From: Arctopsyche grandis
Taxonomy: Eukaryota; Arthropoda; Insecta; Trichoptera; Hydropsychidae
Direction of reading: 5' to 3'
Length of the DNA: 64,000 bases
Assembly (NCBI RefSeq): GCF_051622035.1
Contig: NC_135356.1
Location: 23,714,839 to 23,778,838 of the forward strand
The notes below the pieces were generated by a model. That model did no database searches, was not told the DNA's origin, and saw only the letters and a program-made list of their open reading frames with translations. Below are positions 19,772-29,756 of this stretch, piece by piece (positions within the stretch are counted from its first letter, which is position 1; the number at the start of each line of letters is the position of its first letter). The translations under genes and the position numbers were made by a program.

Positions 19772-20559
19772 GTAATTTAAGCGGGAGCCGGCATGCTTGC
19801 AAGGGGTGCTTATGGGGCGTGCGATTTCGCCCCCTTTCTTCTGCTCAAGAGGTGCTCTCCCTAACCCCATTAATCCCCCCACCGGCTCCCCCCTCATAGC
19901 TCTGCGTAGTTTTAGTACTTTGACATTTGCACCTCGTATTTTCGAAACCTAGTTTTGCCTTTGACATTGTCAATTTGAGGTTAAGATTTTATTATCGATC
20001 TACATATGTATGTGGTTGATTACACATAGACAAATTAAATTTTTATTTTTTTTCGATTATTGTAAATGCTTCATGTTTTATTTGTATGTTTCAGCTGAAG
20101 TGACAGTTGAAACGACCATACTATAATTTAGTTAATTTTTTTCTATCGATAGAATTACTTGACTTGTTTAACCTCAAAAGATATGTGAGAAGCCATACTT
20201 TTTCTATTTAAAAAAAATGCTTCATATAAAATATAAATTTATATGTATGAATATGCTTTTGGAAGTTTAAATGGTTGAATATATTTTTAACATTGACATA
20301 TATATACTTTATTATTATAGAAATATATTTTTATGTATGTATATGTATGCACATTATGTTCTTACAGGTATATTTTGGCTAGCAAAAACAAAATTTAGTA
20401 CAAACTAACCGAAATGCCCTACGTTGCTTAGGTGGATGAAATTTGAAAAAAATTCCTATCGAGGTCTCTGACCCCTTCTAAAAACCGTATGGCTAAGAGT
20501 ACCACGAGATAGTATACCGAATTTGACGGCTTTGAATTGATAATATTTTGCATTTCTTA
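19772..20559. other. Gap between copy D and pogo MITE
   Basis: It contains a C-rich patch at 19830-19890 (CCCCATTAATCCCCCCACCG) and otherwise AT-rich sequence. No gene seen apart from the candidate LETMD1 exon just upstream. Confidence 0.4.
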
Positions 20560-20743
20560 TACAGTCAAATCTCGTTATAACAAACTTCCAAGGATGTATT
20601 AAATTGTTCTATTACACTGAAAATAATGCAATTGAAAAATTAACTCATTTGCTGTTAAGTAATTTTACTCGGAACCATGGAATGTATTTGTTATATTGGA
20701 AGCTTCGTTATTTTGGTATTTATTATAACGGAATTTGATTGTA
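20560..20743. mobile_element. pogo-type MITE with TA duplication
   Basis: The 180-bp element (20562-20741) starts CAGTCAAATCTCGTTATAA and ends with the imperfect inverted TTATAACGGAATTTGATTG, each next to TA. CAGTNNAATC/CGTTATAAC ends and TA target sites are typical of pogo/Tigger-related MITEs. Confidence 0.75.
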
Positions 20744-21055
20744 CATCATTATTTGCGGCGTATTGTTTTAAAGTCAAAATATACTTAGCGATTATAGCAA
20801 CGCGTTACTTTTTATGATTGTACATGTATTGCATATCTATAGCGAGGAAATAAATCATCAGACTTTGGCAATAGATTGTTTAATACTTCAAATATAATTT
20901 ACTCTTCAATTAGGGTTTGTATTAACAGTAGATGTAATACTTTTGAATTTGCAAACTATTTTACTAATGTATAATATATGAAGTGTTTATTCTAATACCT
21001 TTGATATGTGTGGATCAATTCATTTTATATAACATGAATATTGTTGTTTGTTTAG

Positions 21056-23704
21056 GAGTTTTGCGAACAGTCAAATATTGTTGGATAATAATGGCCCCAA
21101 AGGAAAAAAAGAAAGTAAATTGAGAGACTTTGCGATGACTCGCTACATGGAATACATGAAACAGTACGAGCAGAAGTTGGAGAAGCGATTCCCATCTGCT
21201 ATGCAAGTCTACCGTCTATTCAGCGAGGGAATTAAAAGCTTCTACAGAGACTTGAAAACATTCTTTCGAATACGATACATTTTATTAGGCAACGAAGAAG
21301 ATCTGAGCTCATTGAAGAGAAGTGATATTGAATTATATAATCAAATGCCAAAAGACATGCTGAAAATTTCACCCGTGTTATTACTATCAGCTTTGCCGTT
21401 TGCAAACTACGTAGTTTTTCCTATAGCGTACGTTTCAAAATTTTGCCCTTCATTCACTGTGTTGATTTTTTTTTTCTTAATTTTTAAAATTATATTTTAC
21501 AGATATATGTACCCGCAGAAGTTTTTGACTTCGCATTTTTGGACCCCCGAACAAAAAAATGCAATCGAATTAGCAACATTGAAAGAAAGACTGAAATATA
21601 ACAGCATAACTTTAAAAAGCTTAAAGCAGTACTCTAGTTCAGTAAAAGATAAGAGCTTACACGATCAATGGAGCGGTGTATTAGACATATTAAACAATGG
21701 TTCGCATCCGTCGATAGAAGATCTGATAGCATGCAAACCGCTTTTTGTAAATGGTCCATATTGTCTGAACAATCTACACTTCAGCCACACTGTGAGTCGT
21801 GTTATTTGCAACTACAGCAGTACCTCGATTATCCGGACTAATTGGGGATGAAGGTAGTCTGGATAATCATAATTGACAGGGAAAGATGTGTACATTCAGT
21901 ATGAATAATTTTTATTTGTCTACATCTATATATGTATTAACATAAAGATCAATATTAAATTATTCTTTATTAAGAAATTCAATTATGGATTTTTGCTAGC
22001 TGTTCTTTATGAAGTTGCCAAATCGCGAATATTTTTCATACAATAATGTACCAGATATTGGCTGTCCAGACGATCGTCTTTGAATGAACCACATAAAAAA
22101 ACACTCTTCGACTTCTTCATATACTGAAATTTTAATAACGTTACGCTCTGGGCTTCCATCTTCTGACATTAAAGAATTAGAAAAATTCATAATTTTTTCA
22201 GTTTGTTTTTTTATATCCGAGATCGTTGACTTTCCAACACCATATTTATTTCACAAAAAAACGCCCTAAGACACCGCTCTTTAAAGCATTGATTATATCT
22301 AATTTGTCTTTTAATGATAATACAACACGTATTCTTTTCCATATTGGTAATATTAAAAATAAATATTTAAATCGCGATCATATTGTCAAAAAACGAACGT
22401 CCTTTGAGTATTGAATTTTGAAGACAACTGACTCATTTCTCCGTCTTATTTTCGAATTTTTATGGCATGCATTTCAAAGCAGCAAAATCGTAAAATTTGT
22501 GTTTTTTTTTAACAATCCGGATAATCGAGGTTCTACTGTATGTACAATTAGATTACTACGTAGGGAATTGTTGCTTTTTTGCGTTTTATTTAGTTTCATG
22601 TTTATATTCATCATTTTTTATATCTGTATTTTGTTAACATCGAATTTGGTTGTATCGTTAATTTTACTTTAAATTGGGTATTTAAATTACAGATAATATA
22701 TGTACATAGTTGGTATAATGTATTATATATGGGAGTGTTCACATATAACGTGTATGAATGCATCTATAGAAAATATGTTGGTGCCGGTTTAGCGTGCATT
22801 CTACCTTAACCTTTTGCCCGCGGCAATAGATATAGTGAACAAGTCTTGTACGCGGGACTTTGTTCGCGAATTTGGCAATCGAGTTTTCGACCTTAAATAT
22901 AGATTTTAATATTTACTCAAGTAACCAGATATGTTAATTAACACATAAAGTATTATTTTAAACAATAAAATACATAATATATCTCGTAGTTCCACAAAAA
23001 ACTATTTTTCGACTGGTATATATTCATTTTAAGCAAATTGAATAAATGGCATTCAACTCTCAGTAATATATTCAACCAATTTTGAACCTTAAAACAGTTG
23101 AAATAGGCGCATATAAGGCTCAAAATCCCGTGCAAAGTTCAGAAATTCTATGGAAGACAGCCGCGCTACAGACTTGTTGCGCAAAGCTTCCATAGAAGAC
23201 GGCCGCGGGCAAACGGTTAAGGTAACTGTTTTAGCGTTCTACCTATGTTTATAGGAATGGTCAGATAAACAGGTTCATGTTTTATTATTATGTATTTTCC
23301 TAGCTAATCTAATAAATCAATTTGGATTTCGTTTGTGCTAATTCTTTTTTATATAAACTTTTCAGTATGGATTGTTACATTTGCACGGTCTGAGAGCAAG
23401 TTTCTCCCTAACCCAGAAGTTGATCCAAAGGGCCTTTATCCTGCGTGAAATGGATGCAGCTATCGGTCGCGAGGGCGGTGTAAACTCATTAGAAATGGAC
23501 ACTTTAAAAATGTTGTGCACAATACGAGGCTTGCACGCGGCAGACTTGAATAAGTACGAGATCATCCAGTGGCTTCAGAAATGGTTGCAGCTGTCGAATT
23601 GCATCGAACGCGAATCATTTTCTTTGTTATTACACGCGCCGCTTTTGTTGGGCTCTAATCATTCGAATAATATCAAATTGATGCAGATTAAAAAGCAAAA
23701 ATAA
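21056..23704 (+). CDS. LETMD1: LETM1 domain-containing protein 1, 3 exons
   Basis: Exons are 21056-21427, 21503-21791 and 23366-23704 (TAA), joined in phase by GC|GTACGT...TTACAG, and ACT|GTGAGT...TTTTCAG. The joined frame is about 333 residues, with KKESKLRDFAMTRYMEY near the start, then a membrane-proximal segment ISPVLLLSALPFANYVVFP, then AYMYPQKFLTSHFWTPEQ at the first splice, and after the second splice YGLLHLHGLRASFSL and IRGLHAADLNKYEIIQWL. These are the hallmarks of the LETM1 ribosome-binding-like domain as found in LETMD1, an inner mitochondrial membrane protein of about 360 residues in vertebrates. The first exon begins after an AG acceptor with no ATG, so a short upstream exon with the mitochondrial targeting sequence is missing (see 19728). 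Intron 2 (1.57 kb) carries two DNA transposons. Confidence 0.88.
21813..22540. mobile_element. pogo/Tigger-like element in LETMD1 intron
   Basis: The element at 21815-22538 starts CAGCAGTACCTCGATTATCC and ends with the inverted GGATAATCGAGGTTCTACTG; 21 of 23 terminal bases match. TA flanks both sides (21813-21814, 22539-22540). It lies 23 bp past the exon 2 donor of LETMD1. Confidence 0.88.
21996..22414 (-). pseudogene. Decayed pogo/jerky-like transposase N-terminus
   Basis: On the minus strand a frame reads VEECFFMWFIQRRSSGQPIS, a close match to the CENP-B-type DNA-binding helix of Tigger/jerky transposases (xLxxWFxQxRxxGxPISG). Upstream in shifted frames, LKDKLDIINALKSG and a KKQTEKI linker resemble the first (psq-type) helix. 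Several stops and at least one frameshift show that it is dead, and the DDE catalytic domain is absent. Confidence 0.7.
22806..23220. mobile_element. piggyBac-like MITE in LETMD1 intron
   Basis: The element at 22810-23216 begins CCTTTTGCCCGCGGC and ends with the inverted GCCGCGGGCAAACGG (14 of 15 match), flanked by TTAA at 22806-22809 and 23217-23220. TTAA duplication with CCYTTTGCCCG ends is typical of piggyBac-type elements. Inner subterminal words ACAAGTCTTG and CAGACTTGTTGCGC are also partly inverted. No transposase frame. Confidence 0.8.
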
Positions 23705-24857
23705 AGTTATTTTGTTCCTGGTTTGATGATCAAAAAATGCGCCCGCGAATCTGTGGATTGTTAACACATTGTAATTAAAGTTTGAGTTAGTTATCTACTG
23801 GATATAATTGTATTATACATATTTAGTGCCAGATTCAAACTTATTCCTATTGTATTGTTGTGTTAAGAAGCATTTTTTGGTCACCTTGTATTCTATATGT
23901 TGGGAGTGTGGGTAATCTGCCATTGCTATTATAAGCATTATTTACACTAGTCACTTGCACTTTGGCGTTGTAATAATTAGAATTTTACACCAAAAACATA
24001 CATGTAAATGGAAAAAAAATCTCTTACATATGTTGGAGTAATTTTTTTGAATAAAAACTAAGAAAAACCCTGTAGAAATGAAAGGGTTCCCCAGTGAAAT
24101 TTATTCGCTGTTAGATGTCTTGTTAAAAATGCATAAAAAATAATAATTTATGTTTAATGTGATGGAAAATTTAATATATTTTAAGGTTTCTGTTTGCATT
24201 GGGATCTTAAACTGATGTTATCATTGTAATGTGAAATATTTGATTAAATACAAGCCACACGTGCGTTTTAATGTTAACGTTTTTTTAATTTAATTTTGCT
24301 ATTAGTATTGAAAAAAATAAAACAATGAGAATTTTATCTATTTTTCAAATGTTTCCATACTTTCATATGTGTATATGTTTCAAGTTGTGGGAATTATTGT
24401 TGTTGTTAGGCTGTTATTTATGTATGTATAAAATGAATTAATTGTTATTATTTTGCATAATAAACATATTGAGAATAAAAATTCTTTTTTATCATCATAT
24501 TTACATATTATATCATAAACCTTTATGTTGTATGTAATATTGTGATAAAAATGCAAGCGAAGTGTTGAGAGTAAAATAAAATATGTACTAGTGCCATCTA
24601 TGAATATATTTTCATATTTCTCAACATGAATCGTGTTTGAAACCATGTGAAATTCAAAATGATTTTTACACAAAACGCTAGATACATTGTATCGACTGTT
24701 TTAAAAGCTTTGATTTATATATGTACATAGTTTGTTGTTAAATTTTTTAGTCCATAGTACATTTTTGTTTCAAATGTACGAGCCATGGTGCGATTACAGG
24801 TTGTCCAAAGTGACACCTATGGTTAACTTTGTACATATAAATTTTTTATTATATTGT
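23705..24857. other. LETMD1 3' flank
   Basis: AATAAA overlaps the stop codon (about 23700) and further AATAAA/AATAAAA words occur near 24047 and 24306, so the 3' UTR could be short or about 0.6 kb long. No other gene or named repeat seen. Confidence 0.4.
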
Positions 24858-25044
24858 TCTTAATATATAATTTCGAAAGAGACTTTGTATGTAACTATTG
24901 TTGGTTCGTAGACAAACAAATGAATATTCAAATAAATTTAAATAAAATAAAACTATTCAAATCAATCTAATAAAATGTTTACTATTAGATTGGCCATGTT
25001 TACATTACAAATACCGAGCGCAGCCGGGTAAAAATAAAAACTAG
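24858..25044 (+). mobile_element. Helitron-like element, copy H2
   Basis: It begins TCTTAATATATAATTTCGAA and ends with a GC-rich hairpin-prone stretch ACCGAGCGCAGCCGGGT followed by AAAATAAAAACTAG, then T. TC start, hairpin close to the 3' end, CTAG end and insertion before T fit a non-autonomous Helitron. It has no coding capacity. Confidence 0.65.
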
Positions 25045-25074
25045 TATATAATAAATTTGAAATTATAACCAAAT

Positions 25075-25308
25075 AGTGGTGGTGGTATTGTGTGGTTTTG
25101 CCAATTTGATGAGGAGCCGTTTCAACAATGAAATCAGATTAATTGGTAAACTCTGATATGAAATGATCGATTTGGAGTCACAAATATCTAAGTCTGACCA
25201 GCAGAACTGCAGAAATACTCAGAATGATTTTTTTCAATCGAGGTCAAACCAGGGCTTGAACTCGGAACCTGTCGGTGGTTAGCATTAACGCAACCATTAA
25301 CCAAACGT
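25075..25308 (-). mobile_element. tRNA-derived SINE, inverted copy
   Basis: Reverse complement of the SINE body: GGAGCCGTTTCAACAATG, GATCGATTTGGAGTCACAAA, TCTGACCAGCAG, then a reversed B box in CAGGGCTTGAACTCGG. Its head faces the head of the next SINE about 20 bp away. Confidence 0.75.
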
Positions 25309-25328
25309 ACATATGTATTATAAATATA

Positions 25329-25737
25329 GCCAGCAGCATAGCTCGGTCGTTAAGCTTCTGCTTAACACCGAGAGACGCCGGGTTCGATCCCATGAGTTGA
25401 CCTCGATTGAAAAGAATTTTTCTGAGTACATCTGTGGTGCTGCTGGTCAGACTTGGATTTTTGTGCTCCGGGTCAATCGTTTCCTATCAGAGTTTGCCAA
25501 TTTTCTATGATTTCATTGTTGAAACGGTTCCCGTTTAAAATTGGCTAAAAATCCTTCCTACCTACTATGTCACCACTATTTGAGTATGATTAATGTACAA
25601 TAAAATTTATGTACAATTCATAGATGTCTTGTTAATTTGCGAGTTTTTGTAAATTTGCGAGTACTTTTAATAAAAATGCTGCATTGTTTGTAATTGGCCA
25701 GGAAGGCGCATTGGGGTTTACCTGTAAGGTCTTCCTG
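25329..25737 (+). mobile_element. tRNA-derived SINE, plus copy
   Basis: Head GCCAGCAGCATAGCTCGGTC, B box GGGTTCGATCCC (about 25380), body words GCTGGTCAGACTTGG, TATCAGAGTTTGCCAATT and GAAACGGTTCCC, and the tail GCGCATTGGGGTTTACCTG at about 25709. It has the same block order as 2473-2897, including the tail. Confidence 0.8.
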
Positions 25738-27504
25738 GTAATTATGTAAAAAATAAATAATAAAAAAATTATTTTCTTCTTGTAAAGTGAGTTCAGCGTC
25801 CCTTGTTTGTTCCTCTTCCAACCTCTTTTCAACCCTAGATTTTATCTCTATTGTGATTTCATGATCATTTGATTTTATAATGAAAGCGCCTGTTCAATTG
25901 AATGCTCCATTAGGTGACCGCGCTTCTCTAGTTATCTTCTAGCTTCTAGCAATGATGACAATGCCACCCTTAGCCACTCGAGTTGGAATGCCCTTTCATT
26001 TATATTTTATTGCCTTATGTTGGAGATATTTCTATGAAATTCAGCTAAGCAAACATAAACCCAGACGGACGAGTCGTTTTGGATGTGCATAAATTCATTT
26101 AAAATTTGTACTGGATAGTGAAACCCGGTGTCACCCCCCGCATCTGCCTTGATCTCATCCCATATATACCCGCAACTACCCCACTGATCTCACCCCGTAT
26201 ATACTTTTCTAATTTTATCGACTCACCTCCCTTGTGGCCTTCCTAGTACCCTTTTATGTACTTCTTTCGCGTAACATTCTAGCACTTATTTCGTCCACCT
26301 TTCGTCCATTCTTCTAGATACGTCACCCTCTCATTGCCATTTTAATCTATCCACTCACTATACCCACTAACCTTGCCATACTTACATACTTCTCACCCAC
26401 GTATTCCGCTTTCTATCTCTTCTCGTTATGCCGAGCAAGCAGTGTTCCATACATCTTTGGGTGCATTGGACTTGGTGTAGCATGTTGGCTACAAATATAA
26501 TCGAACGAAAGAAAAACGCTAAAATAAATAACATTTCAAATGATTTGAACTGAATAAATATAATTCACTTGTTTATTTTAATTCATTTTCAGTCGACAAA
26601 TAGCAATCGTGGCTCACACTATGTAAACAAAAGTTTTGACGCGAATATTTAACGTTTCAATTAATTTTCAAAGATCAATATAGTTATATCGTTCGCGAAT
26701 GAAGAATTTATCGCAATCCAAGTGTCGACCAAATATTATTGTCTGCAAATTCGTACTTGGCAAGCACTATCCGCATATTTTGTTCATATAAATCATTATT
26801 CGTACCAGTTATTAGTGACTGTTGGAGCATATGACACTATTAATACTATCACACGATCCGTATTGAGAGTATAATAATCCCCCATTAGCTACGTATTGCA
26901 ATACGAAGTAATTTTAGTGCGTGTTTTAAATAATTCAGTTGTGTTGAAATTTTCCTTCGCGCATGAAAAATGAATTCATTTGTTTTTTTTTTTTTTTTTT
27001 TTTTTGTATACAGCGATTTAAAAATTAAAAAAATCTTTATACAACTCTATGTTAACGGTGTCAAAAATGAATATCAGTTTTTGTTTAAAAATAGTGTGGA
27101 ATCGTTTTAATTGTGTATTGAAGAAGATGATTGGCAAAGGCGCTTAAACTATTGCTATGCAGACTACATACAGCTGGTGATTTTCACTTTATTTTATATT
27201 GCTTTCCAATTTAATTTAATAAAATGCCTGTATGTATGTTAATTTGAAACATTTTATTTCGACTTTTTAGGTTGCAGTGATGGTAAGAGATTTGATTTAA
27301 CTCGCGGAGATAATTTACCTGTAAGTATAGCTTATTTTTGTTATTTTACATAAGCAATTTAAATCGTTTTTAGATTTCGATGTAGCTATACTGCTGATAT
27401 TTTAATTTCATATTATTTCATTACCTATTATTAATTTTTTAAATTTTCATATTTGATAGTTAACGTATGTAGTTGCTTCATTATGGTGTCCATTTTATAA
27501 AGAA
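25738..27504. other. Gap with pyrimidine-rich island
   Basis: From about 26130 to 26420 the plus strand is strongly CT-biased (CACCCCCCGCATCTGCC, TCACCCCGTATATAC, CACCTCCCTTGTGGCC). A T23 run lies at 26983-27005. No protein frame and no known repeat recognised. A retroelement remnant is possible but unsupported. Confidence 0.4.
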
Positions 27505-27739
27505 CTGGTGGTTTAACCCGGCTTCGCTCGGTATTTGTAATATAAACCACTAAAACATGGCTATTCGTTTTATAAAATTTATCAGTAAACATTTTATAAA
27601 ATTTATTTGAATAGTTTTATTTTATTTAAATTTATTTGAATATTCATTAAATTTAACGTCACGGATTCTACTAACCAAAACTTACATACATGCATCCGTA
27701 CATACAGAAATACACAGTCTCTTTCGAAATTATATTTTA
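27505..27739 (-). mobile_element. Helitron-like element, copy H3
   Basis: On the plus strand it runs from CTGGTGGTTTAACCCGGC (the CCAG 3' end on the minus strand) through GCTTCGCTCGGTATTTGTAA, AACGTCACGGATTC and CTCTTTCGAAATTATATTTT. Copy H4 begins at the next bases, replacing the usual TCTAA start. Confidence 0.65.
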
Positions 27740-28228
27740 CTAGTTGTTTTACCCGGCTTCGCTCAGTATTTGTAATATATACAGCGTAAACATGGCGAAT
27801 CTGGTTCCCGGAAAGATGCACTAAATTGCACTGAATAGTGGCGCAGTTTCGAGAAGTCATAATTTTCAAAGGCGCTCAAAAAGAATTTATGCAATAGAAT
27901 TCCACAAAAAAAAAGTTTAGCACCCTCGGATAACATACAAATACCCCTTGACGCTTTTTTGTGGAATAATATTGCGATAGTTCTCCTTGAGCATCTTTCA
28001 AAGTTTGATTGTCTCGAGAGTGCAACTATCGCGAGTGCATTTTTCCGGTAACTGGTGAATCTAATTGCAAATATTAAATTGTTTTTTTATTAAATTTATT
28101 TGAATCGAAAAAATATAATATTCAACGAATTGAATTGTCGTCACAGAAACTTTGTTTTTTTCCGAAGTTCTATATACATATGTATATAATATATATTTAA
28201 GTCTCTTTCGAAACTGTATATTAGATAT
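27740..28228 (-). mobile_element. Helitron-like element, copy H4
   Basis: On the plus strand it starts CTAGTTGTTTTACCCGGC and ends TCTTTCGAAACTGTATATTA then GAT. It abuts H3 head to tail. A 251-bp MITE (27803-28053) with its own target duplication interrupts it. Confidence 0.65.
27794..28062. mobile_element. MITE nested in Helitron H4
   Basis: The insert 27803-28053 has inverted ends GGTTCCCGGAAAGATGCACT and AGTGCATTTTTCCGGTAACT. Direct repeats GGCGAATCT (27794-27802) and GGTGAATCT (28054-28062) match at 8 of 9 positions. GGTGAATCTAATAG is the uninterrupted sequence in other Helitron copies (for example reversed near 35140), which confirms the insertion point. Confidence 0.75.
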
Positions 28229-28740
28229 TATTATTAAAGGATGGGTAATTTTCGATCTGAAGGGTACGTATGTATGCAAAGAATTTAAAAAAGAAACAAT
28301 TAATCAATTTTGAATAGGACCGCCTCGAAAAATATTTGTTAGTACTTTCTATATGGACACATTTACATATGTATGTATGTATATATTCCGTAATATGTAC
28401 GTGGCGTATTCGTTCAAGCAGTAACTAAAACAATCTATTCATATTATACAGTAGTACATGTCACCGAAACGAATCAAGCAGAACAGGTTTTCTTTGGCTA
28501 CTGTGGAAATATTCACGCAAGACGTGACGTCATAGTGGCGAGTGCACCCGTAATAATGAAAGTGCATATGAATATTGTCATGCGCATATGAATATTTTCG
28601 GAAGTGTCATATTGTGACAACATTGAATCGACGATACGAACGTAAGCAATATTGTGTCGTATCGTTACCATCTGCAATGTATATGTAAGCTGATTTTGCC
28701 TCGCTTTTATATCGGCAGTCGCTAGGTACTCCGTAAATCA
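28229..28740. other. Gap before hAT cluster
   Basis: A moderately GC-richer block at 28485-28735 includes the imperfect inverted pair CGATACGAACG / TGTCGTATCG. It contains no ORF and is not recognised. Confidence 0.35.
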
Positions 28741-28888
28741 GCGGTTTCCAAACTTTATGCTACTACGCCTCCCTAAAAAAATATTTTTTTCCACGCCTCC
28801 CTACCTTTTATTTTTTAATAGAAATAATAATATAAACACGTTTTAAATAATAAACCTTTATTTAAAAATAAAATACTGAACTCTACAA
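28741..28888. mobile_element. Lone hAT end, CAGCGGTTTCC family
   Basis: It starts CAGCGGTTTCCAAACTTTAT and continues with the family words CTACTACGCCTCCC and ACACGTTTTAAATAATAAAC, then breaks off after CTCTACAATAG. It belongs to the same family as 29056 and 33343-34484. The opposite end is not found. Confidence 0.65.
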
Positions 28889-29047
28889 TAGCGCAAATTG
28901 AATTATTTTGCGCTATTTAAATCCACAAGCATTGTATGAATAAGTCGAAATCGTTAAACTTAAAGGAAAATATACATAAATATAAATCCCTACTAGTGAG
29001 AGAATGCTGATTCCTGGGAATTCTCGGAAAATTTATTTTTGTGTTCA

Positions 29048-29533
29048 TCTTAAAGCAGCGGTTTCCAAACTTTATACTACTACGCCTCTTATTTTTTTTC
29101 CGCGCCTCCCTTCATTTTATTTTTGAATAGATATAATAATATAGACACGTTTTAAATAATAAACTTTTATTTAAAAATAATGAACACTACAATAGACAGA
29201 ATAATAAAAAGGTTTTGCTATAACATAAATTTATACGAACACGTACATATATTTATTTTTATATTAAATTACTAATTAAACTACATCTAACACATCAAAA
29301 TTGAATGCGAAGGATGTTGTTGTTTATTAGCACAAAGGTTATCAAATCTTGGGGGCAATATAAAGAGTGCCACTCGTAACTCCTTTTCGACTATTAACCT
29401 GGCTCGATATTTGGTTTTCATTGCAGCTAGTGCCGAAAAGCCCGTTTCGCATAAATAAGACGTTACGAAGGGTAGCAGCACTTGCATTTCTTTGCAATAC
29501 AAAGATTCATACTCTCCACTAAGATTCATTTTT
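29048..29533 (-). mobile_element. Truncated hAT copy with transposase tail
   Basis: It starts at 29056 with CAGCGGTTTCCAAACTTTAT after TCTTAAAG, the reverse complement of the target duplication at the copy near 33343. On the minus strand 29533-29300 encodes the hAT dimerisation tail: NLSGEYESLYCKEMQVLLPF, TSYLCETGFSALAAMKTKYR and LCANKQQHPSH. It is broken at 29533, where LINE sequence begins. Together with 28889-29047 it is an inverted duplicate of about 34005-34655. Confidence 0.8.
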
Positions 29534-29756
29534 AATAACCTGGGTAGGGGTAAGGCTCCTGAAGTTGATATGATAGGCGGAGATATTGCCAGAGTTGTTT
29601 GGTCGGTGGGTAATTTTGAACTTCTCAATGTTTATAGGAAATTGTTTTAAGTTTGGAACCTTCCCTAGTTGCTGGGAGGTTGGAAAATTGTTTGTCATAA
29701 AAAAGTATAATACTGATAGACTGGCTAGTGACCCTTAGGCTTATCGCCCAATCAGT

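Noticed and set aside
21792-21851. LETMD1 exon 2 extending to the stop at 21849
   Set aside because: A GTGAGT donor at 21792 and the good downstream exon at 23366 explain the family sequence; the extension enters a pogo-like transposon.
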